In this document: piece by piece, positions 26,214 to 34,480 of the stretch
Position numbering within the stretch: the first letter of the stretch is position 1
How the letters are laid out: each line of letters opens with the position of its first letter
Source of the DNA: Rhodococcus oxybenzonivorans
GTDB lineage: Bacteria; Actinomycetota; Actinomycetes; Mycobacteriales; Mycobacteriaceae
Length of the DNA: 64,000 nucleotides
Reading direction: 5' to 3'
Assembly: GCF_003130705.1 (NCBI RefSeq)
Contig: NZ_CP021357.1
Location: 55,046-119,045, forward strand
Position numbers and translations under genes: made by a program
Notes under the pieces: generated by a model
Databases searched by the model: none
Seen by the model: the letters and a program-made list of their open reading frames with translations, nothing else
Told to the model about the DNA's origin: nothing

Positions 26214-26891
26214 TTAGGCCCGGCGGCTACGGGCGGTGAGCTCGACCCGTTGGCGGAGCGAGCCATCTGCGTGCGGAACCCATGCCCCAACAGGAACCCA
26301 CCGCCGCTCCCTGAGGGCTGTTCGAGCGGCGATGACCGTCGGCAGATCAGCGGACACAGCGCCTATCGCCCAGCTATCGAGTAGATCTCCGTCACTGGTA
26401 CGGACCTCGACCTCATGCGACTCTGATCCGTCCTGAAGGATCGCGACCGGGCGCTTGAGGCGATCGTGCTGGGCGATTGCGTGAAGCTCGCACACGTACA
26501 GAATGGTGGGCAGTCCAGGGATGCCGACTAGCAGTGAGGACAGCAGCAGCAGATCCGAACCAGTGGTCGAGACGAGAGCCTGGGCGACGACGTAGAGGGC
26601 AGATATCGAAGCCATTCCGACCACGCCCAGCGCCCATGCGGCAGAGCGCGGAAGCCGATGACCGCTGCGGTGGTCGGCGAGCATCACCGTGGACGCGACA
26701 ACCGACACGCTCAACGCTGCCACGGCCGCAGTCAGACCAGCAGTCTCGTCGACAGCGATTGCCACGACGAGGATTCCGGCAGAGAACGCACCCATCACCA
26801 CCGCGATTTCAGCAGCAGCTACGGCGACATTAACCACTTCATCCCGGGTCCATGCCCCCCGGAAGACTGACGATCGCTCGCGCATCGGCAC
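26214..26891 (-). CDS. Four-helix membrane protein, unknown function
   Basis: This 225-residue protein has four hydrophobic segments (VAVAAAEIAVVMGAFSAGIL, TAAVAALSVSVVASTVMLA, ALGVVGMASISALYVVAQAL, LLLSSLLVGIPGLPTILYV) and then a soluble C-terminal part with VEVRTSDGDLLDSWAIG. The soluble tail probably faces the cytoplasm. Two Met codons (26891 and 26885) are possible starts. I do not recognise the family. It is transcribed toward the resolvase end. Confidence 0.55.
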   Translation of the reverse strand: MPMRERSSVFRGAWTRDEVVNVAVAAAEIAVVMGAFSAGILVVAIAVDETAGLTAAVAALSVSVVASTVMLADHRSGHRLPRSAAWALGVVGMASISALYVVAQALVSTTGSDLLLLSSLLVGIPGLPTILYVCELHAIAQHDRLKRPVAILQDGSESHEVEVRTSDGDLLDSWAIGAVSADLPTVIAARTALRERRWVPVGAWVPHADGSLRQRVELTARSRRA

Positions 26892-27204
26892 TGTCCCCTC
26901 CCCATTTCTCGGGACAGCTTATCGGGGCGCAGACAGAAGGTTCACGGTCCCATGTTGCTTCCCGTTGACCCGCCGGCCCCACGATCCGATCAGGCACGCC
27001 TCCGTGCTGGGTTCGTTGCGCTGCACGGGGAGCGCAACGGCGACTTCCGTGCGGCCGCAACGTGTGGATGTTGCACCGCAACGTCGGACTCGGTGGACGT
27101 TGTTGCCGCAACGGGATTGTCGAGGGGTTGTCCTCGGACCGGTTGTAGGCGGTCAGGTCGAAAAGCGCGAACTGGTCGTCACTCCCCCAGCCTGGGGTCG
27201 GACA
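26892..27204. other. Intergenic region rich in GCAACG/CGTTGC words
   Basis: No gene is supported in these 313 bp. Between about 27010 and 27115 the hexamer GCAACG or its complement occurs five times, with further TTGC-rich words between them. It is the left edge of the hexamer cluster described under findings. Confidence 0.6.
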
Positions 27205-28401
27205 TCACCGGGCACCGACCAGTGCGTACTGCTGGCCTGTCGTTGCTGCATTGCGACTGTCGGTTGCGTCGTCGACCTCGGGCAGCGGCGGGGTGCGGAA
27301 CCCCGCCTGTACGGCTCGTTGCGCAACCTTGTCGTATCGGCGCATTGCGGTGGAGGCCGCCTTGGCGTGGGTGATCGTTGCGATTTCCGCGTAGCTGAGA
27401 TTCTCGGTGATCCGGAGGCGAGCGGTTTCCTTGACTGTGGGGTCGAAGTCGTCGCAGGCGTCGATGAAGTCCAGGAGGTTCTCGATGGTCTGTTCCCCGT
27501 CGGGCAACACGTTGACCTCCGGTGACGCCTCGGGGGGCGCATTGCGGGCAACCGACGGCTCCCCCAGGTCTGCAACGGCTGCAACGCTGGGTGCATCCGC
27601 AACGAGCGGTTCGGCAACCACCGCAACAGTGGCTGGCGTGGCGTCCACCTGGTCCTCGATCGGCACCGACGCGTCGACAGCTGCGGTACCTTGCGGTGCC
27701 GGATCGCCGGCCTCGGCAACCGGCCCTGTGGCAACGTCGGATGCCGACGCAACGTCGGGTGCAACAGGGTTGGCCTGAGAGCGACGGAACGCTTCCCATG
27801 TTTGGCGGTTCATCTCGATACCTTGCTCCTCGAGCTCGTTGCCGAGTTCGTTGCGCGCCACCTCAGCCTTGACGTTTGCAGCCTGCATGAGGGCGTTGTA
27901 CTCGGTGTAGGCGGTCCCGATGGACTTGATGAGAATGCCCACGCCGTGCGTAAAGGCCAGAACCAGCAGCGGCGGAATGATCGCCAGGAGGGCGGCGCCG
28001 GTCGGTGTGAGGGGGGTGTAGCCCAGGTCGATACCGGCGGCGAGTTTCCGTGCAGCGTCTTCACCGGCCCGGTGCGCGTGGTAGGCATTGCCGTAAACGC
28101 TGATGAGGACCACGCTGACAGCCAGCGCCAGAAAAAACTTCTTCCCCGCTGCACTTCCGTTGATCTTGCTCAGCGCAACGGTCGCGATCGTTGCGCCGAG
28201 GATTGCGCCGTCGACGATCGAGGGAAAGATCCAGGTGAGGTAGTGCGGGACACCGGCCTGCAATGCGAGGTCGCGTTGCACCGCAAAGGACAACACGAAT
28301 GCACCAGAGGTGATACCCACCGCAATGGCGATCGCAACGGCGAGGGCTGCGATCAGGGAGCGGAGCTGGATTCGTGCTGCTCGGAGATTAAGGTCAATCA
28401 T
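27205..28401 (-). CDS. DUF2637 membrane protein of actinobacterial plasmids
   Basis: This 398-residue product starts MIDLNLRAARIQLRSLIAAL at ATG 28401. Four transmembrane segments fill residues 10-170 (AVAIAVGITSGAFVLSFAV, LTWIFPSIVDGAILGATIA, FFLALAVSVVLISVYGNAYH, AALLAIIPPLLVLAFTHGV), the DUF2637 arrangement. A long acidic, Ala/Val/Pro-rich middle follows, and a C-terminal helix-turn-helix-like stretch (ENLSYAEIATITHAKAASTA). DUF2637 genes are common on actinobacterial plasmids, often beside regulators; their role is unknown. Its sequence is saturated with GCAACG/CGTTGC, chosen even where other Ala, Thr and Val codons would be usual. Confidence 0.8.
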   Translation of the reverse strand: MIDLNLRAARIQLRSLIAALAVAIAIAVGITSGAFVLSFAVQRDLALQAGVPHYLTWIFPSIVDGAILGATIATVALSKINGSAAGKKFFLALAVSVVLISVYGNAYHAHRAGEDAARKLAAGIDLGYTPLTPTGAALLAIIPPLLVLAFTHGVGILIKSIGTAYTEYNALMQAANVKAEVARNELGNELEEQGIEMNRQTWEAFRRSQANPVAPDVASASDVATGPVAEAGDPAPQGTAAVDASVPIEDQVDATPATVAVVAEPLVADAPSVAAVADLGEPSVARNAPPEASPEVNVLPDGEQTIENLLDFIDACDDFDPTVKETARLRITENLSYAEIATITHAKAASTAMRRYDKVAQRAVQAGFRTPPLPEVDDATDSRNAATTGQQYALVGAR

Positions 28402-28608
28402 GATCGGGTTTTCCTTCCACGGTGTCCCGGTCGACGAGGCCCCTGCCGACCCACTCGGCAGGGGTCTCTCTTCGTTGCGGCCATTCGCTGACCGCGCTCG
28501 CGTGGCGCTGCTAAGCAATTCTTGCTGCTGGTAGGACCCATATCTTCTCGGATGCGCAATGCACCCTTTGCTCATATGGGCTATTTCAACCCATATGGGA
28601 CGTAGGGG
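28402..28608. promoter_or_regulatory. Promoter region of DUF2637 gene with CATATGGG palindromes
   Basis: The stretch holds CTCATATGGG (28571-28580) and the perfect palindrome CCCATATGGG (28590-28599). The latter recurs once more just upstream of the ParA start (29848-29857). They are probable operator sites for the ribbon-helix-helix protein encoded next to them. Confidence 0.55.
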
Positions 28609-29043
28609 CTATATGGCAATTTCGTCTGCGGGCGCGGGGAAGGGTTCGCCGTTGTTGTACTGATTTTCGAGTCTGGCGCAAAGCTGGTCGATCGCGGTGC
28701 GGATGAATACCTGCTGACTCTTGATCCCGGTACGGGGGCGAGTGTGCTCGAGGGCTGCAACCATGCGGTCCTTCAACTCTTCCTCCAGCGACAGCAGAAT
28801 GTCGGTGGTCTGAGCCTTCCGCTTCTTCTCCGCTGGCTGTCTCGCGGGTGCCGACGCCTTGCGCTGTTGCGGCGTTGCGGTCGGCGTTGCAGACGGGGCG
28901 GTCGTTGCGGGCGCAACCGGCGACGTTGCGGCCGGCTCGGGCGCAACAGGCTCTGGCATTGCGGTCGTCTTCGCGGCGGCTTGCTTGAAAGTATTGCGTG
29001 CGCTGCGAGGTGCGGGCGGGGCAGGTTTGGGAATTGCGCTCAT
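28609..29043 (-). CDS. Ribbon-helix-helix partition partner of the second ParA (ParB-like)
   Basis: This 144-residue protein has a long Pro/Ala-rich disordered N-terminal arm (residues 1-75). A C-terminal domain follows (TDILLSLEEELKDRMVAALE, SQQVFIRTAIDQLCARL) that has the beta-strand/helix/helix pattern of ribbon-helix-helix DNA binders. Its ATG overlaps the ParA stop (TGATGA), as in type Ib partition operons where the second gene encodes a small centromere-binding protein. The arm probably contacts ParA. Ala-Thr pairs in the arm are encoded by GCA ACG and Val-Ala by GTT GCG, feeding the hexamer cluster. Confidence 0.65.
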   Translation of the reverse strand: MSAIPKPAPPAPRSARNTFKQAAAKTTAMPEPVAPEPAATSPVAPATTAPSATPTATPQQRKASAPARQPAEKKRKAQTTDILLSLEEELKDRMVAALEHTRPRTGIKSQQVFIRTAIDQLCARLENQYNNGEPFPAPADEIAI

Positions 29044-29831
29044 CAGACGGCCACCTTCTCCAGGATTTCGATGAAGTTCTTATGCAGGTTGCGGGACCAC
29101 GCGGGCTGGCTGGGGTGCTCGTCGAACCCCATTCCTACGTTGGTCAATTTCGATATGTCTGCCTTCTGCGGGATCGGGTCGCCGAGGAGCGCAATCTTGT
29201 CCTCAGCCGCGTAGTTCTTTAGATAGCTGACGATCTCGGCGTGATCGTTACGACGTCCGTCGATCTTGTTGATGACGATCCCGGCTATCGGGAGGACTTT
29301 GTCCATGTACTCGGCCAGGTCTTCGAGGGCCTCGCGAATCGAATCAAGCCCGTCGACGGCATCCGATTCCGGCTGAACGACGATCAGGACGTTATCCGCG
29401 GCGTACAGGGCGCTCCGAGAGACAAGGTCGATCGCGGGACGGCAGTCGATCAGAATGTGCTCGTACTCGCCCGAGACTGGCTTGAGAGCGCGAGCGAACG
29501 ACATCTCTCCCCCAGGCTTCGTGCCGAGCTGATCTGAGACAGCCTGCAATTCGGCGAACCCGGATGGCAGGACATGAATCGCTTCACGCCGCGCCACGAC
29601 GATCGCATCGCGGGCCGGTAGATCCGTCTGACGGTCGAGTACGTCAGCTAGCGAGTGTGGTGCGGGCTCGGATGTCGTGTAACCGGTGAGGTGCTTGGTT
29701 GAGTTGCCCTGCATGTCCGCGTCGACTAGCAGAACTGTGCGGCCTATCGCGGCGGCGGCGTGCGAGAGCCCATTGGCCACCGTTGTCTTTCCCACGCCGC
29801 CCTTGAGGTTCGCGATCGCAGTGATCGTCAT
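29043..29831 (-). CDS. ParA-family ATPase of the second partition system
   Basis: This 262-residue protein, from ATG 29831, has the deviant Walker A ANLKGGVGKTTVANGLSH at residues 7-24, the A' motif LLVDADMQGNSTK, and Walker B HILIDCRPAIDL. It is compact and has no N-terminal helix-turn-helix, as in type Ib ParA proteins. It is only distantly similar to the ParA at 19372. It is coupled to the ribbon-helix-helix gene downstream. The promoter region holds a CCCATATGGG palindrome 16 bases before the start. Confidence 0.9.
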   Translation of the reverse strand: MTITAIANLKGGVGKTTVANGLSHAAAAIGRTVLLVDADMQGNSTKHLTGYTTSEPAPHSLADVLDRQTDLPARDAIVVARREAIHVLPSGFAELQAVSDQLGTKPGGEMSFARALKPVSGEYEHILIDCRPAIDLVSRSALYAADNVLIVVQPESDAVDGLDSIREALEDLAEYMDKVLPIAGIVINKIDGRRNDHAEIVSYLKNYAAEDKIALLGDPIPQKADISKLTNVGMGFDEHPSQPAWSRNLHKNFIEILEKVAV

Positions 29832-29846
29832 GCCCCTCCCTTCCAT

Positions 29847-29890
29847 TCCCATATGGGAGCTTATATAAGCTATTATTAGCTTATAGCATC
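29847..29890. promoter_or_regulatory. Operator-like palindromes upstream of the second parA
   Basis: TCCCATATGGGA (29847-29858) is a perfect 12-bp palindrome. It is followed by AGCTTATATAAGCT (29859-29872), a perfect 14-bp palindrome, and then further AGCT/AGCTTAT half-sites up to 29885. The stretch is unusually A+T-rich for this DNA. It is likely the autoregulated parA promoter and possibly part of an origin. Confidence 0.6.
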
Positions 29891-30312
29891 GTAGCTTTGG
29901 TGTCGTGTCGTTAGATAGTGGAATCGTATGCAGCCCAATATCACTTAACCGGTAATGACACGCGGTTATATAGAGGAATTTTCGCTCATATTCGCTACCT
30001 AAAGCGCATCGCAAGGAAGATGACGCTCGATAAGAGCAGTTATCAAACCATCTGTTGATCTCATAAATGGCAGGTCAGCAACATCAGGGCTGACGCAAAC
30101 TGCGCTCAGCCAACGGCTGGTGCCCTCACCGTCGAAACGATGAGGGCACCAGTTCTCGGATAGGGCGGTCATTTCCGGCTCGCCCGGAGGGAGGGATGGA
30201 GGGATGGACACCCGAGGGAAGCCCATCGAGCTTCAGGTTTCGTAGAACCGTGGGGAGTCTATCGCGATGGCATCGCACGATTCCGGATTGTGGTTCTCAC
30301 TTTGGAACTCGA
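29891..30312. other. A+T-rich intergenic region, possible origin
   Basis: No gene is supported. The first 120 bp are A+T-rich. Around 30117-30152 stands a hairpin with 12-base arms (CTGGTGCCCTCA and complement), listed separately. Bases 30180-30225 have short GGAGGGA repeats. Confidence 0.5.
30117..30152. terminator. Hairpin terminator candidate
   Basis: Exact 12-base arms CTGGTGCCCTCA and TGAGGGCACCAG surround a 12-base loop. There is no long T run; it may end transcripts between the MBL hydrolase and parA promoters or act as an origin structure. Confidence 0.4.
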
Positions 30313-30993
30313 CTACCAGCCTCGCTCGCGCCATTCGGCGAGGTGTGGCCGATCTACGCCGAGGGTGGTGTCGTCGCCGTGGCCAGGGTAGACGACAGTG
30401 CTGTCTGGGTATCGGTCGAAGATCTTTGTTTCCACGTCGGCGATGAGGGTGGCAAAGTTCTCGGGCTCCGCAGTCTTCCCGATACCGCCGGGGAAGAGAG
30501 AATCGCCGGTGAAGAGATGGGTTCGCCCACCGTCGGGTTCGGTAAGGGCGAGAGCGAGGGACCCGGGAGTGTGCCCGCGGAGATGAATGACTTCGAAGGT
30601 GAGAGCACCAATCGTGATCGTGTCACCGTCCACGAGAAGACGGTCTGGAGTGACGGGCAGGGCGTCCGCATCGAGTGGGTGCGCTGCAGTGAGGGTGCCG
30701 GTAGCCGCGACGACATCCTTGAGCGCCCACCAGTGGTCGATGTGCTGGTGAGTGGTTACGACCAGGCGAAGATCGGATGCTTCCTGCTTTACGAGCGCTG
30801 TGACGCGTTCAGGTTCGTTCGCGGCGTCGATGAGTAGCGCTTGCCCGGTCGCGGTGCACTCGATGAGGTAGACGTTGTTGTCCCCGGCCGCGACGGACAT
30901 CTTGATGATGCGGCCGCCGGGGATCAGGCGCACTTGGGGGTTCGATCCAGGTGAGACGTGACCGGTGTAGGGCTGGTCGAGGGTAATAACCAC
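30313..30993 (-). CDS. Metallo-beta-lactamase-fold hydrolase (glyoxalase II-like)
   Basis: This 226-residue enzyme has the zinc motif HxHxDH in TTHQHIDHWWAL (about residues 79-85), then LRGHTPGSLALAL, TGDSLFPGGIG and YPGHGDDT, which supply the remaining ligands. The layout is that of glyoxalase II-like thioester hydrolases. The substrate is unknown; detoxification of a thioester or lactone is likely. It has its own promoter and no clear operon partner. Confidence 0.85.
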   Translation of the reverse strand: MVITLDQPYTGHVSPGSNPQVRLIPGGRIIKMSVAAGDNNVYLIECTATGQALLIDAANEPERVTALVKQEASDLRLVVTTHQHIDHWWALKDVVAATGTLTAAHPLDADALPVTPDRLLVDGDTITIGALTFEVIHLRGHTPGSLALALTEPDGGRTHLFTGDSLFPGGIGKTAEPENFATLIADVETKIFDRYPDSTVVYPGHGDDTTLGVDRPHLAEWRERGW

Positions 30994-31168
30994 GTTCAGT
31001 GGGACCTTTCTTTATCGCGGATTTGCGACGGTGGTCGCCGCCAGTGGTACATCATTCTGCTCGTGTCGGCGTACTGCGTCGGGGAGGGTACCGCGGGGCG
31101 ATAAGGCAGCCCGCACCGGTGGATAGTTCGTCACAGTGACGAATTGCCTGCGATTATCTTGATTGCAG

Positions 31169-33106
31169 TCACGCCACAGCACCTTCCGCCGGTGCAAGAC
31201 AGCTACGGACGATGTCACGTGCGGTCCGGTAGTCAGCCCGCCCGCTGGATTTTGTGGGAAATCTTCCGTACTTGATCCTGGCTGGTCCGTCGATCGGCAG
31301 CGCGAGGGTTGTTGCGACTTCAGAGTGACGTTTGAGTCCGCGCTTCTTGCCCTTCCGCCGTCGCCACGCTAGTTCGTCGTTCCACCATTCGAACAGCTCC
31401 CGATCGATGATGTGCCGCTCCCGTCTGCTAGCTGACACGTCGGCCACGCCTAGCTCCTGCGCGGCCCCATGAAGCCGCCTCAGCACTCTGTCCCCACCCC
31501 GCAACCGCGATCCAATCAGCTGGAGACGACTGAATCGCCGTAGGGTCTTTTCCACGGTCACAGGGGAGTAGCCCGTCGCACTCGTGACCTGCTGAGTAGT
31601 CCGTGCTCCACCGAGGAGCGCCCAGTGGATACGAGCAGCGGCAGCACCGAGACCGGGTCGGGGGGACCAGAGGTCGTGTGTGTGGTGAGCCAGGACTGTA
31701 AGACCGGGTTCCGTAAGCGGGGGCGGGTTCCCTTGTGTTGCAGCTGGATCTTCCCAACCTGTCGGGGGAAGATTGAGAGTCCAGCTGGCTGCTCTGGTGC
31801 CGGCCGCAGCAGAAGTCCGCGTGACCCACCCGGTTTGAGCAAGCACACGTAGGCGCCGCGAGATCGTCGACGCCGCAAGGCCCGCCCTCTGCGCAAGACG
31901 GCGACAGTCGATGTCCAGGGTGCGAGTACGGGCTGTACGGGCGAAGGAGATCAGGGCGTAGAGGATCCGCTCGTCGCTTTCGCCACCGGGTTGAGCGAAT
32001 CGCGCTGCGTGGACAGTGAGGGCCCGTTCGATCGTGTCGAGATCTTCGTCGAGCGGTTCCTGGAGAGTGCGATCGGGGAGGTAGGAGAAGGAGGCGGCGC
32101 GCTGTAGGGCTCGGCCCCATTGACGGGCGACTTCGTCGCGGCCGTTGTCGCGGTCTTCCCGAAGGCGGACAAGTCCGGGCGCGGATGCGGCCGCGGTGCG
32201 GGCATCGCTGAGGGTATGGCCCGCACATGCCATCCCCAGAAAGATGCTGTGCGTGATGGCGCTTCGATCGGCACGCTTACCGGGTGCGGTGGAGAGGAGC
32301 TCCTGGGTGGCAGCGGACAGCAGACGGCGTGGGCGGTCGAGGTGAGGGTTTGTCTCCGGATCACCGATGCGGATCGGCGTGGCGCGTACCGTCGCCGAGG
32401 TCGCGGCTGTCGGCCTCGGTATGGGTGGGGTGTGGGGGTGGCGCGCTAGAAGCCAGGTGACGACTTCCGGCGTCGTTCCGCGGCTGACGCGGTTGAGAGC
32501 CTGGTTCAGCTCGACACCTGCCAGGTGGGGAACGGACCGTCCTCCGTTCCGATGGGGTGCGCCTGGAGGCCGCACAACCCCCGAACCAGGGTTTTCCAGG
32601 GGTGATCTGTCGAAGGTGGCGTAGTGCTGTTTGAGTACGCGGGCCAGTTCGCGGACATCAGCCGAATCGGCGCCGCCCTCGCTCAGGCGGAGCCAGATAT
32701 GTTGGCCGCCCGCCGGGCCGGAATGCGCTCGCAGGTAATGGACACCGAGGCTGTCGAGGTGTGCGGCGAAGCGGTCCGAATCGCTACGAGCCTGATCGGC
32801 GCCAAGACGGGCAGAGTCGAAGTCGAACGCGAGAAGCCGAAAGCGGTGGTCCACCGAGCTTGCGAGATAGATCGCCCATGGATAGTCAGGCGCCTGCTGC
32901 GGCACCACCATGCTTGCGCGGTACTCGTGTGTGCGCGATGGGTCGACCCGGACGGTCCGGCGAGGCGACCATTGATGCGCAAATGTTTGATATAGATCAG
33001 CATGCGTGTGCTCGTTAGTTGAGACACGCGCATGAATGGAAACCTCATCAGGGCATGCAGTGATACCCTGGGTGCTGTCTACCACGACAGTCCCTTCGGG
33101 GAACAT
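31169..33106 (-). CDS. Plasmid replication protein with primase-polymerase-like domain and winged helix
   Basis: This 645-residue protein has an N-terminal half that resembles archaeo-eukaryotic primase (prim-pol) proteins: FRLLAFDFDSARLG supplies a DxD pair, AHSGPAGGQHIWLRLS gives the SGxxGxHxW motif, and LENPGSGVVRPPGAPHRNGG follows as in prim-pol replication proteins. The second half has a winged-helix DNA-binding region (CRRLAQRAGLAASTISRRLR) and another HTH (TTQQVTSATGYSPVTVEKTL). Together these would recognise an origin and lay primers. It is the best candidate initiator in the window, placed near the second partition operon. The start is ATG 33106. Confidence 0.7.
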   Translation of the reverse strand: MFPEGTVVVDSTQGITACPDEVSIHARVSTNEHTHADLYQTFAHQWSPRRTVRVDPSRTHEYRASMVVPQQAPDYPWAIYLASSVDHRFRLLAFDFDSARLGADQARSDSDRFAAHLDSLGVHYLRAHSGPAGGQHIWLRLSEGGADSADVRELARVLKQHYATFDRSPLENPGSGVVRPPGAPHRNGGRSVPHLAGVELNQALNRVSRGTTPEVVTWLLARHPHTPPIPRPTAATSATVRATPIRIGDPETNPHLDRPRRLLSAATQELLSTAPGKRADRSAITHSIFLGMACAGHTLSDARTAAASAPGLVRLREDRDNGRDEVARQWGRALQRAASFSYLPDRTLQEPLDEDLDTIERALTVHAARFAQPGGESDERILYALISFARTARTRTLDIDCRRLAQRAGLAASTISRRLRVLAQTGWVTRTSAAAGTRAASWTLNLPPTGWEDPAATQGNPPPLTEPGLTVLAHHTHDLWSPRPGLGAAAARIHWALLGGARTTQQVTSATGYSPVTVEKTLRRFSRLQLIGSRLRGGDRVLRRLHGAAQELGVADVSASRRERHIIDRELFEWWNDELAWRRRKGKKRGLKRHSEVATTLALPIDGPARIKYGRFPTKSSGRADYRTARDIVRSCLAPAEGAVA

Positions 33107-33156
33107 TTGAAAACCGCAGAGAACCGAGCGGCCACTCGTTTCTCAGACCTCGAATA

Positions 33157-33183
33157 CCCTCGGCTTGCCCGCCGGGGGTTTTT
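33157..33183 (+). terminator. Rho-independent terminator on the strand opposite rep
   Basis: A stem CCCTCGGC / GCCGGGGG (8 pairs, one G-U) with loop TTGCCC is followed by TTTTT. It points along the plus strand, yet no plus-strand gene lies before it; upstream is the antisense of the rep start. A short antisense RNA ending here is therefore likely. Confidence 0.6.
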
Positions 33184-33243
33184 CGATTGTCACTTGCGGT
33201 TGGAGTTTTGAGTCGCGGGTCAGCCCCGCGTCCACCTAGCGGT

Positions 33244-33474
33244 TCACGCTGTCTGTGGCAAGACCTCCTGTTGGATCGGTGCGACTAAGTCCGTGAGACC
33301 AATTTCCGCAGCCAAGATGGCGGAGACATAGTCGTTTTCGGTCATATCGTGCTCACGAGCGGCCCTGTGCACTGCCGCTTTGAGCTCCACCGGCACGCGA
33401 GTAACGAGCCGAGTGCGTTCTCCCTTGCTTGGCCGTCCTATGCGGCGTGTCGATGGTTGTGCCATGCCAGACAT
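33244..33474 (-). CDS. Small ribbon-helix-helix protein (Arc/CopG-like)
   Basis: This 76-residue protein has a basic N-terminal arm (RRIGRPSKGERTRLVTRVPV), then the strand-helix-helix pattern ELKAAVHRAAREHDMTENDY followed by VSAILAAEIGL. This is an Arc/MetJ-type DNA-binding fold. It lies directly upstream of the replication gene in the same direction, so it may be a copy-number or antitoxin-like repressor; no toxin gene is adjacent. Starts at 33474 or 33465 are both possible. Confidence 0.7.
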   Translation of the reverse strand: MSGMAQPSTRRIGRPSKGERTRLVTRVPVELKAAVHRAAREHDMTENDYVSAILAAEIGLTDLVAPIQQEVLPQTA

Positions 33475-33628
33475 TGTGGTGCCTAAAATCTCTTCAAGAT
33501 GGACGACACGCCGTAAGCAACGAAATTCATACGATCATCACAGGCAACATACATGCAACATATGAGCATCATAACGGTTCCGCCATCCCCGCTCCTGTCT
33601 TCGGGCCGGCATGCGGTAGAACCGGGGC

Positions 33629-34480
33629 ATGAGCGAAGAGATCCAAAGCGAAGGCGACATCAGCGCAACGGCAGTGGCCGTCGCGCACTTCCGTGCTCTG
33701 GAGACCGGACGTGATGACCGCCTTTTTTCGGACCCCTTAGCAGCGCATTTCGTCGATGCTTCGGGGTTGCCGATCGGGTCAATCGGTCTCAGTGACGTGA
33801 CAGCGTCGCGGGTCTATGAGTCGGTCGTCACGCGCACGAAGTTCCTGGACGACGCGCTGCGCGAGGCCGCTGCCTCGGGTGCGGTCAAGCAGTTAGTCGT
33901 GCTTGGCGCGGGCCTGGACACCCGCGCCCGAAGGCTCGTCCTGCCGGGGGTGGAATCGGCTTACGAGCTGGATCTCCCGCACCTCTTCAGTTTCAAGCGG
34001 CGCGCGCTCGATTCAGCGCCCACGACGCCGATCGGCGCTGCCTTTCCGGTCATTGACGTCGCAGCTGATCTCCTCGCCGATGATTGGGGGACACATCTGG
34101 TCGCTGCGGGATTTGATGCAAAACTGCCGACTGCATGGGTCGTAGAGGGAGTCTTCATCTACTTCACGACTGAGCAGAACGCCCAGATCATGAAACAGCT
34201 CACGCAGCTCTCCGCTCCCGGAAGTCGTCTACTGGCCGTCCATTTCGGAGTCGGTTCGCTTGAAGAGGCGCAGTCCAAGGAAATGGCGGCGCGCACTGAA
34301 CAAGGGGGCTACGGCTTCAAATCCGTCGTTGCCGATCCCGGTGATTGGCTGGCCGAATGGAGTTGGGTAACCGAATCCGTATCGATAAAAGGCTTCGCTC
34401 AGACCCTTGGCAGGGAGGTCCCGTACCTCGAACAGCCAGGGCATGAGGTGGCCTGGCTCATTGCGTCGCGATTGCCGTGA
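33629..34480 (+). CDS. SAM-dependent methyltransferase, Rv0726c/LCM-like family
   Basis: This 283-residue protein belongs to the putative methyltransferase family abundant in mycobacteria and rhodococci (TIGR00027 type, leucine carboxyl methyltransferase fold). Visible motifs: SDPLAAHFVDASG near the N-terminus, the SAM loop LVVLGAGLDTRARRL, ESAYELDLPHLFSFKRRAL, and PTAWVVEGVFIYFT. The substrate is unknown, with lipids or polyketides suspected in the family. The start is ATG 33629. Its 3' end overlaps the convergent membrane-protein gene by about 80 bp. Confidence 0.85.
   Translation: MSEEIQSEGDISATAVAVAHFRALETGRDDRLFSDPLAAHFVDASGLPIGSIGLSDVTASRVYESVVTRTKFLDDALREAAASGAVKQLVVLGAGLDTRARRLVLPGVESAYELDLPHLFSFKRRALDSAPTTPIGAAFPVIDVAADLLADDWGTHLVAAGFDAKLPTAWVVEGVFIYFTTEQNAQIMKQLTQLSAPGSRLLAVHFGVGSLEEAQSKEMAARTEQGGYGFKSVVADPGDWLAEWSWVTESVSIKGFAQTLGREVPYLEQPGHEVAWLIASRLP

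Noticed and set aside
27700..29000. The GCAACG/CGTTGC words as a CRISPR array or classic iterons
   Set aside because: Spacing is irregular and the words lie on both strands inside coding sequence; no constant repeat-spacer unit exists.
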